NCBI RefSeq assembly: GCF_026210795.1
Contig: NC_089445.1
Span: 2,170,001-2,234,000, forward strand
DNA from: Rhizophagus irregularis
Lineage: Eukaryota > Glomeromycota > Glomeromycetes > Glomerales > Glomeraceae
Length of the DNA: 64,000 nucleotides
Reading direction: 5' to 3'
In this document: positions 44,092 through 54,931 of the stretch, piece after piece
Layout of the letters: each line of letters starts with the position of its first letter
Position numbering within the stretch: position 1 is the first letter of the stretch
Notes under the pieces: model-generated
Database searches by the model: none
What the model was told of the DNA's origin: nothing
Seen by the model: only the letters and a program-made list of their open reading frames with translations
Position numbers and translations under genes: made by a program

Positions 44092-45046
44092 TTATTAAAT
44101 GTAATGCCAATAAAGATTTATAATCTATAATTAAAAACATAATGTGATTCATATAATCCAAAAATGAAGTAATATGGAAAAAAATACACCTAAATAAAGC
44201 CATAAGGAAAAAATTAAAACAGATACTAGGATCACAATATGACAACAACAAATTTATTACTTTTGCTCACTATAGCCCTGGAAGCCAAAGTTAACATTAA
44301 TCTTTCCAAAGTATCAAAACAGTTATTTGGATTTTCAGAGTCAAAGAATATTTTATTTCTGGCCTCACTTCTGAATTCTTTTATTATTCACTTCAAAGAA
44401 CTAATCTGGCTGCCAAGATGTATTAAATGCTACTATTGCGTGCATGGGAAAAGGATAGAAATATTGAAAGAAAAGACAAATTAAATAAATCTGAATATAT
44501 AGACCGTTATTTAAAATCTTGTCACTAGCAAGGAAAACAGTCAAGACAGGATAAACATTCTTCAAAAAAAAATGATTTACCAATTTCACAGAAAGATCAA
44601 ACTGTAGTACTGGATGATATTATATTTGAGTTGAATACAGTACAATTTGAAAACTCAATAAATGAAAATTTTATTTTATCAAAGTATTATAGAATGGGAA
44701 AAAAAGCTCATGATCAGATATGCTTACTGATTAGTAACAACTGGTAGTATAGTTGGACTTATAAGAAGACAAAAAATATTATTGACAATGTTATAGCAGA
44801 TCTAATAACAATATGACTAACATTATTATGAATTTAAATTCATCAATTCTGAAAGGAAAAGGAATGGAAAAAAAAAAAAAAATTTTATAGATAAATATAG
44901 TATCAATAATTTTTATTTACTTTTATTTTTATTTGTATTGGTATTTTGATGATTGCATCCTTCTGGATGGATATAGCTCATAATAATTTGTTTGTATGGT
45001 ATATAAACTTAATATCAATAAAGCATATATAAATCATTAAAAAAAA
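44092..45046 (+). pseudogene. 3' end of the LINE
   Basis: Resumes with the His-Cys half of the zinc knuckle directly after the foldback element (CPRCNDNKEEDIYH ends before it, IKCNANKDL follows). The rest is broken C-terminal and 3' untranslated sequence. The 81-codon frame at 44239-44484 is part of this decayed C-terminus. A(15) near 44865-44880 and A(8) at 45039-45046 are candidate ends; the latter follows the TATATAAACTTAATATC-type tail. Confidence 0.55.
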
Positions 45047-45054
45047 CATAAAGT

Positions 45055-45425
45055 ATGACCGGACTTTTAAAATTGAAGTAAGAGAGGGTCAGGATGGAGC
45101 TTTTGTCAATTTTTTTTAATAAGTTTATTTTTAATAGTTATTTTTTTTTAGAGTTATCAAACGAAAAATATGACCAGACTTTTGAAATTAAGATGATGGA
45201 AGCTGGAAGGTTTTTATTATCTTTTTTTATTTATTTTTTTCTTTATAATTTTATAGAGTTTCCATGAAATTAAGGTAAAGAAGGATTGAAGAAATTTTTT
45301 TATTTTTTTTTTTAATAAATTTAATAATTTATTTTTTTCTTTTCGTAAAACTTTCAGAAGAAATGACTAGAATTTTGAAATTGAAGTAAAGTAAACCAAA
45401 GGAAAAGATGCAGTGAGACTTATTT
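45055..45425 (+). repeat. Imperfect tandem repeat, about 110 bp x 4
   Basis: ATGACCGGACTTTTAAAATT, ATGACCAGACTTTTGAAATT and ATGACTAGAATTTTGAAATT recur at about 45055, 45170 and 45363, with a weaker copy near 45260, each followed by a GGAWG...T-tract. Non-coding. Confidence 0.5.
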
Positions 45426-46135
45426 TAAAAAAATAGATAAAATTATCCACTTTCTAAGAAATGGTACAATCATACCAATTTCATCAGTTTGTATTTAAGA
45501 TAAACTTTGTACTAGCTAGTATTGTAATAAATAAATTTTATTAAAATAATTTTAAAAGATACTGAAAAATGGTTTACTTTTTATTTATTATTTAAAATCG
45601 TCAACCAATAAAAATTGCAAAATTGTGAGTTACTATCTGAATCTGATCTAAATCCAATTTAAATTTGATTTGACCTGAAATTAGATTTGAATCAGATTAA
45701 ACAAATCAGATTCAGATTTTAAATTTGGATCTGCAAATCGGATTCAGATTTCAAATATAAATCTGAATCTAATCTGAACTGATTCATGCAGAACCCTAGC
45801 TACCTGATATATTAGTTTTTGATCAGTGGAAATAACAGGGATGTTAAGGTTTAAATTATAATTTACGTAATTGTAAAAGTAAGATTCTTAGTAAAAGAAA
45901 TTAATATTGTATTTAGATAATTATTAGAATTTTAGTTCAATTATAATTTATTAATAAAAAATAAAATTTACTGTAATACTGCGATTATTGCGATATGATC
46001 ATGTGATTTATTTATACTAGTAAAATCAGAAATTTTTATATTTAAATTGTTAAAATTATTTTTACTATTTCAGTAATAACTTTTTTATTTTGGCAAATAA
46101 TTTGAGTTTAATAATAAAATATATTATTTATACAT
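45426..46135. other. AT-rich stretch with AATCAGATTCAGAT words
   Basis: 45630-45790 repeats AAATCAGATTCAGATTT in many overlapping forms on both strands, a simple-sequence island. The rest shows nothing recognisable. Confidence 0.4.
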
Positions 46136-46926
46136 GAAACCGAAATTGGTTAATTTTGACCTCCGAAATGGTCGAAATGGTCGAAATGATTTCGACTTGA
46201 GCCCCTCCAAAAGTCGAAATGGTCGAAATTACGTCATAGTCATATGATTTTATAGTAAACAATAATATTAAAATTCAAAGTTAACGAACTCCGCATCCAG
46301 TGATTCGATTTTTATGATCTTTACACGGTTGGATTCAGCTCATCGAGAGGATTCCAATGATATATATTTCATATTTGTAGCATCAATATTGACGGAGTTA
46401 TTCACGTTTAAAATTTGGTATTAAATAGTCTTATAATTATTATAGTAAATAATAATTTTAAAATTCAAAGTTAACGAACTCCGCATCCAGTGATTCGACT
46501 TTTATGATCTTTACACGGTTGGATTCAGCTCATCGAGAGGATTCCGATGATATGTATTTCATATTTGTAGCATTAATATTGACGGAGTTATTCACGTTTA
46601 AAATTTGGTATTAAATAGTCTTATAATTTTTATAGTAAACAATAATTTTAAAATTCAAAGTTAACGAACTCCGCATCCAGTGATTCGATTTTTATGATCT
46701 TTATACGGTTGGATTCAGCTCATCGAGAGGATTCCAATGATATGTATATCATATCTGTACCATCAATATTGACGGAGTTATTCACGTTTAAAATTTTATA
46801 TTAAATTATAATTATAAAAATCATATGACTATGATGTAATTTCGACCATTTCGACTTTAATTTCGACTTTTGACCTTCCCAAGTCGAAATATTTCTACTT
46901 TTGGGCTTTAATTTCGACTTCATATA
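46136..46926. mobile_element. Inverted-repeat element with GTCGAAAT termini
   Basis: The left 130 bp and, on the other strand, the right 130 bp share ATGAARYCGAAATT, repeated AAGTCGAAATGGTCGAAAT, and CATAGTCATATGATTTT. Between them lies a 3-unit tandem array of the dyad module (46262-46800). No ORF. Target duplication not resolved. Confidence 0.7.
46262..46800 (+). repeat. Three tandem dyad modules, 190-bp period
   Basis: CCGCATCCAGTGATTCGA occurs at 46291, 46481 and 46671 (spacing 190). Each unit reads GTTAACGAACTCCGCATCC, then ATGATCTTTAYACGG, TTGGATTCAGCTCATCGAGA, GGATTCCAATGATAT and ATTGACGGAGTTATTCACG. The units are nearly identical. Both ends of each unit are inverted versions of a TAACxxxCTCCG-like word. 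Confidence 0.88.
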
Positions 46927-46965
46927 TAATATTATTCAGTTATAAAATACAAGTTTATTTCATTT

Positions 46966-48042
46966 GGGGTTGATCACTTGTTCGTTATTGGTTAGTCAGT
47001 GATCGCGTGAAGCTGAGTATAGTGAGGTCACAGGTTCGATTCTGCCGATCACGGAAATTAAAAGAATTTTACTGCGGACACTACTACCAATAGTGTGAAG
47101 GTACAGGGATTAGTGTAGGCTGGACTGCATCATGGTGAATTAGTATGTACCGGTCGGCGGCATATTTCAACAAAGGGTTATAATGTCCTCCTAATGTTCC
47201 CTATGAGACCATTGGGAAGCCTATTGTTCTGTCTGGATGGTCACTGCTTGCATACCATCTGGGTGAGCTCTTGTCTTGGTGGTCACTCTACGATACCACT
47301 AAGGGTGTGATAAACTTTACTGTGGAAGTTTACTACGCTAGATGGTCCTCATAGATGGTAAAGTCTCAAGTGCAATGTCTTAGCAGTAGTTTACCTTCTA
47401 ATAGGTTTAGGCTGATTGGAGACGTTCATAGGCTCGCAGGTATATAAGGTTCTAAGGTAAGGTTCGATTCTCAGTGAATTTGACGTATGGCAAAGGATTT
47501 GATCCCTAATCGGCTTGGTTATTTATAATAAAAGTGATGCATCCCCAAAGATTCCCTTAGCAAGCTTACTTATCCTGGTAGTCACTACTATTACTACTGG
47601 GGATTTACAACTATGGTGGGCTGGTATGGTAATCGCGGCCTGTAGTGGGCTTTGAGTGAGGCCATATTAGTAGTCTTAGTATCGCAGTACCTCTAAGTTA
47701 ACCATCATGGAAGGACTTCTAGATGTTTGCTCCGTTATATCTGCTGTACGTGGGTAGTTGCTCACTTCTGACGGGCGCTAGTGGGTAGTATAACTGTGTC
47801 AGAAACTCTGCTACACTACGATCCATCCTTGTGTGGGTATAAACTTGGGTCGTCTTCGGTATGATATATAGGAGGTAGGGGGGATGTACGTTCGGTTACT
47901 TCTTAATAATTAGAGTAGGTGCTTGGTTAACTGTCGCTCAACGGTAGGAGTGCATTTCCGCAACTTTAAGTTGTAGTGCTCCCTCCATGTAGCTCTAGTG
48001 AACCGGCTATGCTGATGTCTCCTAAAACATAAAAAAAAAAAA
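46966..48042 (+). mobile_element. 1.08-kb non-coding retroposon with 17-bp TSD and poly(A)
   Basis: Perfect direct repeat acaagtttatttcattt at 46949-46965 and 48043-48059; a run of A (48031-48042) closes the element. G+C content is clearly higher than the surroundings and there is no long frame. The first 80 bp look tRNA-derived: ATTGGTTAGTCAGTGATCGC (box-A-like, about 46995) and GGTTCGATTC (perfect box B, about 47034), about 40 bp apart. A second GGTTCGATTC is near 47461 and a D-arm-like GCTCAACGGTAGGAGTGC near 47936. It behaves like a SINE but is several times the usual length; it could also be a retroposed long non-coding RNA. Confidence 0.75.
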
Positions 48043-48059
48043 ACAAGTTTATTTCATTT

Positions 48060-48443
48060 TAATTCTCATTAAATTTAAATATATATTTTAATTTATAATT
48101 TTTATATTTTTTTTTTATAAATCCTTTTTATTTTCAACTTTTAAACTTAAAATTTCTTTTTTATAAATCAGTTTATTTTGATTTTTAAACTTAAAATTTT
48201 TTATTTTATAGGTTTTTTTTATTTTAACTTTCAGATTTAAACTTAAAATTTATTAAATTTGAAATTTTTTTTTATAAATTATTTTCATTTTTAAATTTAA
48301 ATTAAAATTTTTTTTTTATAAATTTTATAAAATTTTTTAAAAAAAATAATATTAAAATTATTATGAATTATAATATCTCAAATATCTTGTAAATTTTAAA
48401 AGTTTAATTTTGTATTTTTCTTATTATATAAATTTTTAGAGTA
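48060..48443. other. AT-rich spacer
   Basis: Repeated TTTAAACTTAAAATTT and TTTATAAAT words, no coding potential. It is the continuation of the insertion site of the retroposon. Confidence 0.5.
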
Positions 48444-48525
48444 CAGTTAACTCCCTCTATAGTCACTCTCGTTATAATCACATTCTACTATATAGTCACA
48501 CCAGTTGAATATTCAAAATACTTTA

Positions 48526-48692
48526 GGGCAATGACAGATATTACCTAATATCAGTTTATTATAAGACCTTACCCCCCCTCCCCCAGGTAAGATATATTAT
48601 ATATGTAATTTTCTTATATAGTATATATGTAACCTAAGATTTTCAATTACCCCCCCTCCCCCTAGAATATTAGGTAATATCTGTCACTGCCC
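48526..48692. mobile_element. Tourist/Harbinger-like MITE, 167 bp, TTA TSD, with C-tracts
   Basis: Ends GGGCAATGACAGATATTACC and, on the other strand, GGGCAGTGACAGATATTACC; TTA on both sides (48523-48525; 48693-48695). Contains two C-rich tracts of C7-T-C5 form (48572-48584 and 48650-48662) in direct, not inverted, orientation. Non-coding. Confidence 0.8.
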
Positions 48693-48814
48693 TTATTATT
48701 AAAATCTATCCTATATAGTCACAATCTATCTATAGTCACTATTACACATATTCTCAAAACTCTTATATTAAAAAGAACCGTTTATAATCATAGTTATATA
48801 AAGAATATATTAAA

Positions 48815-49420
48815 TAACTTGGCATCTAATAATTGTACAAAGATGTATTATAGCTTGTTAGAATTATCTCACTGAGACAAATCGAATGGTGGTAGTTTTA
48901 TCCTTTTACGATCACTGGCTGACGAGTTATTCAACAAAATGTTAAAAATCAGCATTATAATATTTCTTAATTTACGTTTACTGCACCATTTAACATTTTG
49001 CTAGATTTCTCAGTACTTAGTGATTGTAAAAAGACGATTTATAGCTCGTTGGAATCGCCTCATCAAGACAAATCGAATGGTAATAAGATCATCTCTCTGT
49101 GATCAATATTGACGGAGTTATTACTTAAAAACCATTTAATATTTTTTAATTTTAGAAATTGATCTAATGATTGGATTTCGATGTATCTTATACCATTAGA
49201 TTTGTCACATCAAGACGAATCGAATGGTAGTAAGATCATTTTTCTAGGATCAATATTGGCAGAGTTATTTCACAAAAACCATTAATATTTTTTAATTTCG
49301 GAAATTAATATAGTGGTTGGATTTTGATATATTTTATACCATTAGAACTGTCTCATCAAGTCGAATTGAATGGCGGTAAGATCATCTCTCTACGATTAAT
49401 ATTGGAGAAGTTACGATACA
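48815..49420 (+). repeat. Four tandem or near-tandem dyad modules
   Basis: Cores CTCACTGAGACAAATCGAATG, CTCATCAAGACAAATCGAATG, CACATCAAGACGAATCGAATG and CTCATCAAGTCGAATTGAATG (split variants of one word; near 48868, 49048, 49205 and 49350) each follow a CATCTAATAATTGTACAAAG-like or decayed half and precede GTAAGATCATCTCTCT. Two are followed by GATCAATATTGACGGAGTTA or a near copy. Confidence 0.7.
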
Positions 49421-49771
49421 ATAAAGTTTTAAGTATAATTCTGGCTAAAATTATGTTAATTTTTGGCCAGAATTATGATATACAAATATAAGAAATTTTT
49501 TATATAGTCACATCTCTTTATAATCACCAAATATGGACTGTCCCAAATGTGTGATTATAAAGAGAGTTGACTGTATTTAAAACTTATAAAATAATTAAAA
49601 TATTATTATATGATGTTATATTTAAGATATTTATTGGATTATTTAAATAATAAAATTAATAGAAAATGTAGAAATATATTATATATAGAGAAGTAGTACT
49701 ATAGTCTGTAATATATAGTATAATAAAAAAGAATAATGAAAAGATTATATGATAAAAATATATTATTATTA

Positions 49772-49939
49772 CAGTCAAACTTTGATATAGCGAATCCTTG
49801 ATATAGTGAATTTTCAGACAACTATAATAAATTTTCCTTTACTATAATGAATTCAATCAAATCTCTTAAAATCTTCACTATAGCCTTATAGCGAAGTTGA
49901 GGTCTAGAACCTAGGGTTCATTATAACAAGAGTTGACTG
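49772..49939. mobile_element. CAGTCAAA MITE, 168 bp, TA target site
   Basis: Ends CAGTCAAACTTTGATATAGC and, on the other strand, CAGTCAACTCTTGTTATAAT; TA at 49770-49771 and 49940-49941. Same family as 57501-57906 and 62607-62781 (shared GACAACTATAATAAATTT and GTCTAGAACCTAGGGTTC). Confidence 0.85.
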
Positions 49940-49941
49940 TA

Positions 49942-50460
49942 GAAAATTTTGGTTTGTAATATTTATATTTTTAACTTATTTAAATTTTTTGTTTATTTAT
50001 AAAATTAAATTAAATAATATAAAATTTGAATTAATAGTTAATAAGTTAATTATAAAAGAACTAAACTTCCTAAAAGAAAAAATTGTATATATTTTTTTAA
50101 ATTTTTAATTAATACTATAGATGTGACTTCTATTAGTATAATTATCTGAAATCCTATATTAATATTATGAAATTTATATAAACTTGAGTTTAATTTAAAA
50201 AAAAAGTATGTTATAAACTTATTCTTAAATTTTAATTGTAATATAATAAACAATTTTTTCTATAATAATATTATTACTGATTTATATAAATAATATATTT
50301 AATACTGTAATTACTAAAATAATATCTTAATAATTTTGGATCTAAAGAGGGGGTTTTTTAACAAGTTTATTTAGTAACTTGGGCCAAGATAAGACTATAT
50401 CTGAGGTAACTATTAAGGGAGTTGACTGTAAATCTAAAAATACTTTCATGTTTTTTTTAG
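49942..50460. other. AT-rich spacer with a solo MITE end
   Basis: No credible ORF (the 67-codon minus frame at 50050-50253 is Ile/Leu/Phe low-complexity). 50405-50430 reads AAGGGAGTTGACTGTA, one terminus of the CAGTCAACTC family without an assigned partner. Confidence 0.45.
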
Positions 50461-52314
50461 TTCTATTTATGTCTGATAGTTTAACACAACATTACAGATT
50501 TGAGTGATTTATCACCCTTTTGACAATTACTATTTCAGACTACTTCTTTAAGAATTTTAATGGCTACATAAATAAACCAATCAGCCAAATATTTTTTGAT
50601 AATATGAAAATAACACTTTATTGATCTTTAAATATTAATCCCAGACCTAACATTTACAAATAGTTAAGTTCAAGAGAATGTCAATCTATCTTATGAAAGG
50701 AGACGGTTTATCCTGGTTTATCTAATTGAATATATATTGTATATACTTATTCACTAAATGCTATTGCCTATATAAACATCAAAGTATGTCATAGACTGAA
50801 CATTTCAATAATTGCTCCAACTCCGGATTGTCTAAATAAAAGTTGCTATGCAAATATAATTCCTTGTAGCTTTTTAATTGTTTTTATAATATTAGTTCGT
50901 ATTAAAGAAGTTAAAATATTATTACCTAATAGTCTAACACCATCCACGATCTCACATTATTTTCAAGAAACCCATATAAACGAACTTTGATGATGATATA
51001 ATGAGGTCAATTATCATATTTATTAAAGTCCGAGTAATCTTTAGCATGATTAAATTAATTCATAATAACGGTCTGATATTGGAAAACTTACAAATACTAT
51101 AAAAACCAAATAACCAAGAAAGAAAATAAGGATCATACTTCTCAATATCTGTAACATCATTATCATCACTAACCATTAACTTTCTACTTAAAGATTGATC
51201 CCTTTTACAAAATCATCCGTGCTCGTACTAATTACAAGCTCAGAAATCTTCAACTACGCTATTTTAAAACTAATTTCATTTAGAAATTTCACGTGAATAT
51301 CAGTTAAATCAGAACCTTTTTAACCTTCAAAAACCTGAAAACGAAACGGCTTTCTTGCTATAACTTTCCTTATTTAGGTACCTAAATAAAATAACTATAA
51401 ACTATTTTATAAAAAAAAAAAATACTCAATGTAGTATCAACTAAGGGAGAAATTTCTCTGTCGAATAAGGCACAAAAGGGAAAGAAGCAGTTCTATAAAG
51501 CCAGTAACTTTTCCCACATATTTGTGCGCTGAAGTTATCGGACAAAAACTAAAAGAAAGTAAATTAAGTGGAAAATGAAAACTTGAGGGAAAAATACGAA
51601 CTGACAATATTTCAGCACTGAAAATTTAACAAAAGGAGTTTCAATAAAAAAAAACCTATTCAACGTGGTTTTTTCAACAAAACAATAGATAGAAACAAAA
51701 ATTCAAGTAAAAAAAAAAAAAATTTATTGCTCTCGTGTCATGCATTTATGGAGGTGATAGTCGTATGTGTCAATATTTAATATTAATAACATGCCAAAAA
51801 CATTTAACAATGTTAACCAAATTAAAAATCGGTTTGAATCTTAAAAAATTTATTATTTTAGCAATATTGAAATTATTTTTAATATACTTTTGGATATCAG
51901 AAAGGGAATTTGTAATACTTTTATTGTGTTAAGAATTTGATAAAAGTCCCAAGAATTGCCCTCTAAGAAATTTACAAAACACACTGGTTTACTAAATGCA
52001 ACTCGTAAAAAGCTTTTAAGACCATCAGTTAGCTCTAGATGGGTGTTAGTATAACTGTAACTGTAATTCCAGGAAACATTCATACTATATATTATCATAT
52101 CATATATCATATAAAAAAAAAAGGAAAAAAAACAAAACTATGTGATATCAAAAATTTTTTTAAAATAACATGGGAAGCAAACGTCCACCAACAAAAAAAG
52201 CTTCAAGTACTGCAAAAGAAAATTATATTCAATTCCAAAGATAATGAGCCAGCTTCCAAATTTTCTAATCTAACAATATGACCAACGCTTAAAATTTAAT
52301 ATAAATGTTATTAA
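50461..52314 (-). other. Mixed-composition region downstream of CBF1, possible gene remnant
   Basis: Composition is more balanced than in the flanking repeats. On the minus strand a stretch reading KELYLHSNFYLDNPELEQLL, then KCSVYDIL and a stop (about 50770-50855), looks like the C-terminus of a real protein; MVSDDNDVTDIEKYDPYF (about 51120-51175, followed by GTAAGT) looks like an upstream exon. I could not join them without stops, so no gene is called. 51420-52310 holds the 3' flank of CBF1 and nothing else that I recognise. Confidence 0.25.
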
Positions 52315-53273
52315 TCAATCAGTTCTCTGCTTCTTTTTTGATGGACCCTGTAGTTCTTCTAATTCTACCCTAAGTCTTCCATTCTCAGTTTTGAGCATCT
52401 CCACTTGTGTTTGTAATTCCTGAATGGCTTGATCTGTCAACAATTTTTCCAATGTCCACTTCTCGATGTTCGCAGCTTCATTCTCCTTAAGTTGTTGAAT
52501 ATATTGAACTGCTCTATTGAGAATACTTCCTTTATTTTTTTCACAACCAGGTACAATTTTGGCTAATTCATTAATACCGGCGTTGATCGTATCACGGCGT
52601 CGACGCTCAACCTCTTTGTGATTTTCGCGACGCTGTCGATGCCATTCTTCACTACCAACGGGAGGTTTTCCGCTTGGTGTTGTCTGAGGTGTTGTCGTGG
52701 CAGATAATGAATTGGTTCTTAACGGAGTATGTTGCTGAACTTGTTGTGTTTGCTGTTGAACATGTTGAGGAGTAATTGGCGCCGGTTGAATAGGTAAAGG
52801 ATTAGAATGGATCGTTACTGGATCCTGCTTTTGTTGAGGAGTAGAAGGAAGCACTTGAACAACGTTTTGTTGACCACTAGAACTAAATGTAAAAAAAAAA
52901 GGACTTTGGTTTTAAATAAACTAAATAAATATATATAATATTGACACATTTAAAATATTTACCTGGGTGGGATCGAGGCTGTGGTACTTTTTTGCTGAGT
53001 TTGAGTTTGCGTTGGTGTCGGTACTGCTGAAGCTGTTTGAGCTTCATCCTTTGAAACAATTTTTGTTGATTTTGAGGGGCTTTCTTTATAAACATTCTAC
53101 AAGATATTAATTTTGTAATTGTAAAAAAAATAATAATAATAAATAAAGCTTCAACCACAATTTACTCTCGTAGCCATTTGCACCGCTAGAACAATGATCG
53201 CGCGTGCACCTTTTTATGAAAATAAAATAATGAAATAACCTACCATTTTTAAAATGGCTTCTTCAGTAGACAT
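52315..53273 (-). CDS. CBF1: bHLH transcription factor of the Cbf1 type, intact
   Basis: Binds CACGTG E-boxes as a dimer; in yeasts Cbf1 acts at centromeres and at sulphur-metabolism promoters. Minus-strand exons: 53273-53244 (10 codons), 53096-52963, 52882-52315; phases agree, 243 residues. N-terminal 130 residues are Gln/Thr/Pro-rich. The basic region has HKEVERRRRD with H143, E147 and R148-R151, the CACGTG-reading residues; helix-loop-helix follows (INAGINELAKIVP, ILNRAVQYIQQLKE). After it comes ANIEKWTLEKLLTDQ, which closely follows yeast Cbf1, then a short coiled coil (about 190-233) and a basic KKKQR end. USF is the alternative; the post-HLH segment favours Cbf1. Confidence 0.9.
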
Positions 53274-54177
53274 TTCAATATTCAACTAATTTTTAGAAGT
53301 TAACAATAAAAAAAACCACAACGCGCACACTTTTTCAAGTACTGTACGTCTCACGGTTTCAAAGGGTTCAAGTCAGGTGAACTGTAAAAACGGTCACGGT
53401 TTTATTGATGTTCCTTCTTGAGAGAAAAGGGGGGTTCTAAATCTTCTGGGGGGAGGGCAAAGATATGACTGGAAAGCTGGTGATATCTTGTGACCATCTT
53501 GTGACATGTAGATGACGTAATATTGCTGAAAATGGTGATATGCATCATTTTAGTACATTGTCATACATTTACTTCACCACAAACGCAATTCAAACAGTTG
53601 ATTTTCAGGTGACGATGGCTGATGCTGCTTTGATAAAATGCCTGGACTACATACTCATATTGTGGTCTTATTATTGTGATCAGATGATAATCAGATGATT
53701 ATTTTTATTGAATCAAGAAGTTTAGCCTGTTACATCGCATGTGTAAGTAAGAATATGATCGAACATTTTAGAAATTTAAAATCGGTGATACAATATTAAA
53801 AATGTTAATAAATACCTGTTATTTTAATATAACAATATAACGATCAATTATAATTTTAGGTTAAAAAATGTGAAATTCATATATTAGTAAAATTCTTACT
53901 GAAAAAAAAAATTAATTTTTAAAATAAGTAATATAATAAGTTTTATATAATATATATAAATCTATTTAGAAAATATTATTTTAATAAAATAAAATTTATT
54001 TAGAAATATAATTCTCTTATTATCTTACTATTTTAATTTGCAAAAAAGTAATAACTAATAAAATATAATTTTATATTTAATTTATAAAAAACTTTTTCCA
54101 ATTGGTATATAAATTCTAAATCAAAAGTTATATATATAAATAATCATGTATTTTTCCTAAAAAAATTTCCTAATTTT
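53274..54177. promoter_or_regulatory. CBF1 upstream region, then AT-rich sequence
   Basis: 53280-53760 is G+C-richer and probably holds the CBF1 promoter; GATGACGTAAT (53511-53521), a CRE/ATF-like word, lies about 240 bp upstream of the start. From 53800 the sequence is AT-rich with no features. Confidence 0.35.
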
Positions 54178-54931
54178 CACTGGTAAAAAAATGGTCTATC
54201 CTACACATATCCTACACATATCTTACATATATCGGGTACTCAAAATGTAGAAAATCATACACAAATAATACACATATCATACACATATCGGGTACTTATA
54301 TATGTTGTGCCTCAGATCGATTCTTGCCTCAGATTGAAGCTCACGCACCTCAGTTTGAGATTGTCATCTGACGCACCTCAATTGCTAATAAAAATGAGCT
54401 ATAATTAAACATCAAAATTTCCAATTTTAATGTATTTTTAAGTACTAAGTAAACTTATTTATCATTATTTTAAGTATACAATCCTAAAATTTCAGATTAA
54501 TTAGAATCATGCTCATTAAATCTTTTCATTTGAAAAATGACTTAAAATTTAATGATTTTTCAGATAAAATACAAGTATAAACTTCAATATGAATCAGATT
54601 TACATAAAGATTTCAGGAAACATGTAACTCATTATGGCGCACAAGTTTGTTTATGTTACAAAAAGTGGTTTAATTATTGAGAAAAAAAGTTTACTTATAA
54701 CAGACTTTATTGAATGATTCTAAATGAGGTACGCATGACAATCTCAATGTAGTCGTGAGCTAATCGAGGCATGAATCGATCTGAGACGTATATATAGTAT
54801 ACCTATCGTGCATATATGTATGATATATATATAGTGCGATATATAATATGTATTATTTATATATGATTTTCTACATTTTGATACTTGATATGTGTAAGAT
54901 ATGTGTAGGATAAATCATTTTTTTACCAGTG
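54178..54931. mobile_element. Foldback element with CACTGGTAAAAAAATG termini
   Basis: Ends CACTGGTAAAAAAATGGTCT and, on the other strand, CACTGGTAAAAAAATGATTT; TTTT on both sides. The outer arms repeat TACACATATC words for about 110 bp. A second inverted-repeat element is nested at about 54297-54798. The flanking host sequence TTTTTCCTAAAAAAATTT is present on both sides as an older duplication. Confidence 0.75.
54297..54798. mobile_element. Nested foldback of the TATATATGTTGTGC family
   Basis: The left arm (TATATATGTTGTGCCTCAGA, GCACCTCAGTTTGAGATTGT) and right arm (other strand: GTCTCAGATCGATTC, GAGATTGTCATGCGTACCTC) pair over roughly 120 bp with mismatches. The family is the same as 56157-56680, with CCTCA words where that copy has GCGTCA. 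Confidence 0.55.

Larger units (their letters stand above)
31171..45046 (+). mobile_element. Decayed LINE (non-LTR retrotransposon) split by nested insertions
   Basis: Reading across insertions, the plus strand encodes in order an APE-type endonuclease (31171-32170), a linker (32174-33090), reverse transcriptase (33100-33615, 39154-39276, 40385-40690), a connection region, RNase H (41962-42507) and a C-terminal zinc knuckle (about 42838-42882 joined to 44092). The 3' end is A-rich near 45035-45046, preceded by a TATATAAACTTAATA-type tail. Insertions sit at 31696-31939, 33616-39153, 39277-40384 and 42883-44081. Without them the element is about 5.8 kb. Every domain has stops or frameshifts. 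A TSD for the LINE itself was not found. Confidence 0.85.
48444..49573. mobile_element. Mariner-like CAGTYAACTC MITE carrying two insertions
   Basis: Ends CAGTTAACTCCCTCTATAGT and, on the other strand, CAGTCAACTCTCTTTATAAT, flanked by TA (48442-48443; 49574-49575). TATAGTCAC and TATAATCAC words repeat in the two outer parts. A Tourist-like MITE (48526-48692) and a block of dyad modules (about 48815-49490) lie inside. Confidence 0.7.

Noticed and set aside
46966-48042. Functional tRNA gene at the head of the retroposon
   Set aside because: Box A and box B are present but I cannot fold a proper acceptor stem or anticodon arm; more likely tRNA-derived.
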